Origin: Clostridiales bacterium
GTDB taxonomy: Bacteria; Bacillota; Clostridia; Lachnospirales; Lachnospiraceae
Assembly: GCA_012512995.1 (NCBI GenBank)
Contig: JAAZDA010000277.1
Span: 1-7,705, forward strand
Length of the DNA stretch: 7,705 nt
Reading direction: 5' to 3'
A program made the position numbers and the translations under genes. A model generated the notes under the pieces. That model was given only the letters and a program-made list of their open reading frames with translations. It was not told the DNA's origin and did no database searches. How positions within the stretch are numbered: the stretch's first letter is position 1; each line of letters starts with the position of its first letter. Below are positions 6,094 to 7,705 of the stretch, piece after piece.

Positions 6094-6225
6094 CATGCCT
6101 GAGCTATTTTTGCGAAGGCACACGCCAGAAAATCCGCGTATGCGGTTTTCTGGCTGTGATACCCAGGTTTGTGCCTGAGCACAAACCTGGTGGGTAAAGA
6201 TTATGCATCAGAATAATCTTTACCC
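6094..6225 (-). repeat. Dispersed multi-hairpin repeat, copy A (upstream of trmD)
   Basis: This 132-base element fills almost the whole rimM-trmD gap, ending 3 nt from the rimM stop codon. Read on the minus strand it has a 13-bp stem GGGTAAAGATTAT/ATAATCTTTACCC (6225-6192), then a 12-bp stem CCAGGTTTGTGC/GCACAAACCTGG with loop TCAG (6190-6163). A third stem, GCCAGAAAACCGC with GCGGATTTTCTGGC (6154-6124), has one bulged base. It ends in GCTCAGGCATG, 9-10 nt before the trmD start codon. It is the partner of copy B at 4649-4782, in the same orientation and at the same distance from the next gene. No T run follows the stems, so it is not an ordinary terminator. Confidence 0.85.
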
Positions 6226-6228
6226 TTC

Positions 6229-6741
6229 CTACAGATCTTCGAGTCCGGGCATAAGATAGATTCTCATGTACCCTTCCTCCGGATTAATTTCTTTGATGCA
6301 TTCAGGTATGGCTGGAAGCAATATTTCTTTTCCTTCCGGGGTTTCTGTCACATAGACTTTATTGGCACCAGTCTCCATGACATCCGTCACAGTTCCGATA
6401 TCTCTGCCGTCTGTTTCGATGACTTTAAGTCCGATGATATCAGGAATAAAATACTGTCCCTCTTTTAGCTTTACCGCATCTTTTCTGTCTATCTCAATGT
6501 TTGTCCCGCGCAGCTTCTCCACATCTTCTATGCTGCCATACTCCGCAAAACCTACTATGACAAAACGTCCGGCGAACTTTACTGACGAAACAGTCAGCTT
6601 CTTCTCGTCTCTTCCACCTGTCAGATATACCGATTTAAGATCCTTAAAACGCTGCGGATCATCTGTTGTGGGAAGGACCTTTACCTCGCCGCCGAGCCCA
6701 TGAGTTCCAGTTATAATCCCGACGCGGAATCTATCTACCAT
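6229..6741 (-). CDS. rimM: 16S rRNA processing protein RimM
   Basis: RimM binds S19 and helps assemble the 30S head and process 16S rRNA. The 170 residues divide into the N-terminal RimM beta-barrel (about 1-90, with VGIITGTHGLGGEVKV at 7-22 and RGTNIEI at 79-84) and a C-terminal PRC barrel (from YFIPDIIGLKV at 97, with GANKVYVT at 126-132, LLPAIPECIKEIN at 141-153 and the closing MPGLEDL). Length is normal. The ATG at 6739-6741 lies 14 nt after khpA. Its GAGGT site overlaps the khpA TGA stop (TGAGGT), a little far from the start at about 12 nt, so translation is probably coupled to khpA. Confidence 0.96.
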   Translation of the reverse strand: MVDRFRVGIITGTHGLGGEVKVLPTTDDPQRFKDLKSVYLTGGRDEKKLTVSSVKFAGRFVIVGFAEYGSIEDVEKLRGTNIEIDRKDAVKLKEGQYFIPDIIGLKVIETDGRDIGTVTDVMETGANKVYVTETPEGKEILLPAIPECIKEINPEEGYMRIYLMPGLEDL

Positions 6742-6755
6742 ATCAGTTTCTTACC

Positions 6756-6983
6756 TCAGTCGATATCAACATCGACCCTTACATTTTCTCTTGTGGATGC
6801 AGCCTTTACGACAGAACGGATTGCTCTTGCGATCCTGCCCTGCCTGCCGATCACTTTCCCCATGTCTGACTGTGCCACATGAAGACTGATCTTGACGTTG
6901 CGTCCGTCTCTGGTCTCGGTCACTACTACTTCTTCCGGATGATCAACCAGAGCTTTTGCGATAACTTCAACTAATTCTTTCAA
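6756..6983 (-). CDS. khpA: KH-domain RNA-binding protein KhpA (YlqC)
   Basis: A small single-KH-domain RNA-binding protein; in Firmicutes it partners with KhpB/EloR and affects cell division and mRNA or sRNA stability. The 75 residues form one KH domain, with the GxxG loop GRQG at 46-49 inside GKVIGRQGRIARAIRSVV. The start is TTG (6981-6983), supported by AAGGAGG eight bases upstream, with no better ATG nearby. It lies between rpsP and rimM, 40 nt after rpsP, the usual Firmicutes place for this gene. Its stop codon overlaps the rimM ribosome binding site. Confidence 0.95.
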   Translation of the reverse strand: MKELVEVIAKALVDHPEEVVVTETRDGRNVKISLHVAQSDMGKVIGRQGRIARAIRSVVKAASTRENVRVDVDID

Positions 6984-7023
6984 CTATTAAGCCTCCTTAT
7001 CGGTTTCCGGCACCCTGGAAGCA

Positions 7024-7266
7024 TTACTTATTGATTCCGGCCTGTCTGAAGAGTTTCGCAATAACTGTTGTAGGCTGTGCTCCCTTAGCGAGCCATTCCT
7101 TGGCAAGAGCCTCATCGATCTTTACATCGTGCGGTTTAACATTGGGATTAAATGTACCGATCTGGGCAATGATATTGCCGTTTCTGGGATTCTTGGAATC
7201 CGCAACAACTATTCTGTACATAGGGACCTTTTTCTCACCGATTCTTGCAAGTCTGATCTTAACCAT
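7024..7266 (-). CDS. rpsP: 30S ribosomal protein S16 (bS16)
   Basis: A small-subunit structural protein that binds the 5' domain of 16S rRNA early in assembly. The 80-residue product is typical: MVKIRLARIGEKKVPMYRIV at the start, then ADSKNPRNGNIIAQIGTFNP (22-41), the central DEALAKEWLAKGAQP and a C-terminal FRQAGI. The ATG at 7264-7266 follows GGAGG at a distance of seven bases. It is 85 nt downstream of ffh; that gap has only a small GGCAG/CTGCC hairpin near the ffh stop and no good promoter that I can see, so rpsP is probably co-transcribed with ffh. Confidence 0.98.
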   Translation of the reverse strand: MVKIRLARIGEKKVPMYRIVVADSKNPRNGNIIAQIGTFNPNVKPHDVKIDEALAKEWLAKGAQPTTVIAKLFRQAGINK

Positions 7267-7351
7267 TTCTTTCCTCCATATAATATGTTTTGAATTATTG
7301 TTCTATATTGCAAACTGCCGGCAACTTTTGTGCAGGCAGGTACTGCCATTG

Positions 7352-7705
7352 TTAATACCTGAATCCTCCGGGTCCGCCGAATCCTCCGCGTCCACCTAGA
7401 CCGCCCATACCTCCGAACGGATTTCCATGACGTTTCTTCCTGCCGCCCATACCGCCCATCTGTTTCATCATCTTCTGCATCTGCTCAAACTGTTTGATGA
7501 AACGATTTACATCCGCGATGCTGTTGCCCGACCCGTTTGCGATACGGAATTTTCTCTGAGGGGACATCAGTTTGGGATTGCGTCTCTCTTCAGGTGTCAT
7601 CGAAAGGACTATTGCTTCTGTCTTCTTCAGTTGTGATTCATCTATCTTTCCTTCTATATCAGACGCTTTGACTCCGAGTCCGGGCATCATCCCGAGGATG
7701 CTGCC
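7352..7705 (-). CDS. ffh: Signal recognition particle protein Ffh, C-terminal part, 5' end beyond window
   Basis: Ffh is the GTPase subunit of the bacterial SRP, which binds 4.5S RNA and signal sequences and delivers ribosomes to the membrane. Only the last 117 codons are present, entering from the right edge with GSILGMMPGLG. All of it is methionine-rich M domain: SMTPEERRNPKLM (35-47), the RNA-binding helix-loop-helix RIANGSGNSIADVNRFIKQF (54-73), and FEQMQKMMKQMGG. The NG domain is outside the window. The tail after RKKRHGNPF is a repetitive glycine-rich stretch (GGMGGLGGRGGFGGPGG, then FRY). It is the first gene of the block seen here. Confidence 0.97.
   Translation of the reverse strand, partial: GSILGMMPGLGVKASDIEGKIDESQLKKTEAIVLSMTPEERRNPKLMSPQRKFRIANGSGNSIADVNRFIKQFEQMQKMMKQMGGMGGRKKRHGNPFGGMGGLGGRGGFGGPGGFRY

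Noticed and set aside
6085..6123. Upstream extension of trmD from a GTG at 6121-6123
   Set aside because: The extra 13 codons come mostly from the repeat element, and TrmD proteins start at the MNFHI motif encoded from 6084.

Overview
The window looks like a chromosomal housekeeping region of a low-to-mid GC Gram-positive bacterium of class Clostridia, probably Lachnospiraceae. The order ffh-rpsP-khpA-rimM-trmD-rplS-lepB-rbgA-rnhB-yraN is a Firmicutes arrangement. Most genes have strong GGAGG-type ribosome binding sites, two genes start with TTG, and the PRPP synthase is a divergent long form. The family placement is inferred from gene content and order, not from a database search.

Right to left on the minus strand, the first block is ffh (C-terminal part only), rpsP, khpA, rimM, trmD and rplS, closed by a clear Rho-independent terminator at 4805-4844. 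The second block is lepB, rbgA and rnhB fused to yraN, with gaps of 2 to 32 nt. At the far left, the start of der runs leftwards out of the window. Between der and rnhB/yraN lies prs, the only plus-strand gene. It is divergent from der, with back-to-back sigma-A-type promoters, and convergent with the rnhB-yraN end, with a long hairpin between the two 3' ends.

The genes share a theme of ribosome assembly and translation. Der and RbgA are 50S assembly GTPases, RimM matures the 30S head around S19/S13, and S16 and L19 are structural proteins. TrmD makes m1G37 in tRNA and KhpA binds RNA. Ffh and LepB act at the two ends of protein export. Prs supplies PRPP.

The most interesting material lies between and across genes. 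(1) A multi-hairpin element of about 132 nt occurs twice in the same orientation, immediately upstream of trmD and of lepB. The copies show compensatory changes in their stems and an inverted hairpin loop. (2) A separate, strongly structured leader of about 195 nt precedes prs. (3) RnhB is fused in frame to YraN, and the YraN part is cut by one in-frame TAA although the sequence beyond it still reads as good YraN. (4) RbgA has GKSD where the G4 motif should be NKxD. (5) rplS has a foldable leader consistent with L19 autoregulation. No phage, IS, CRISPR, tRNA or rRNA was seen.
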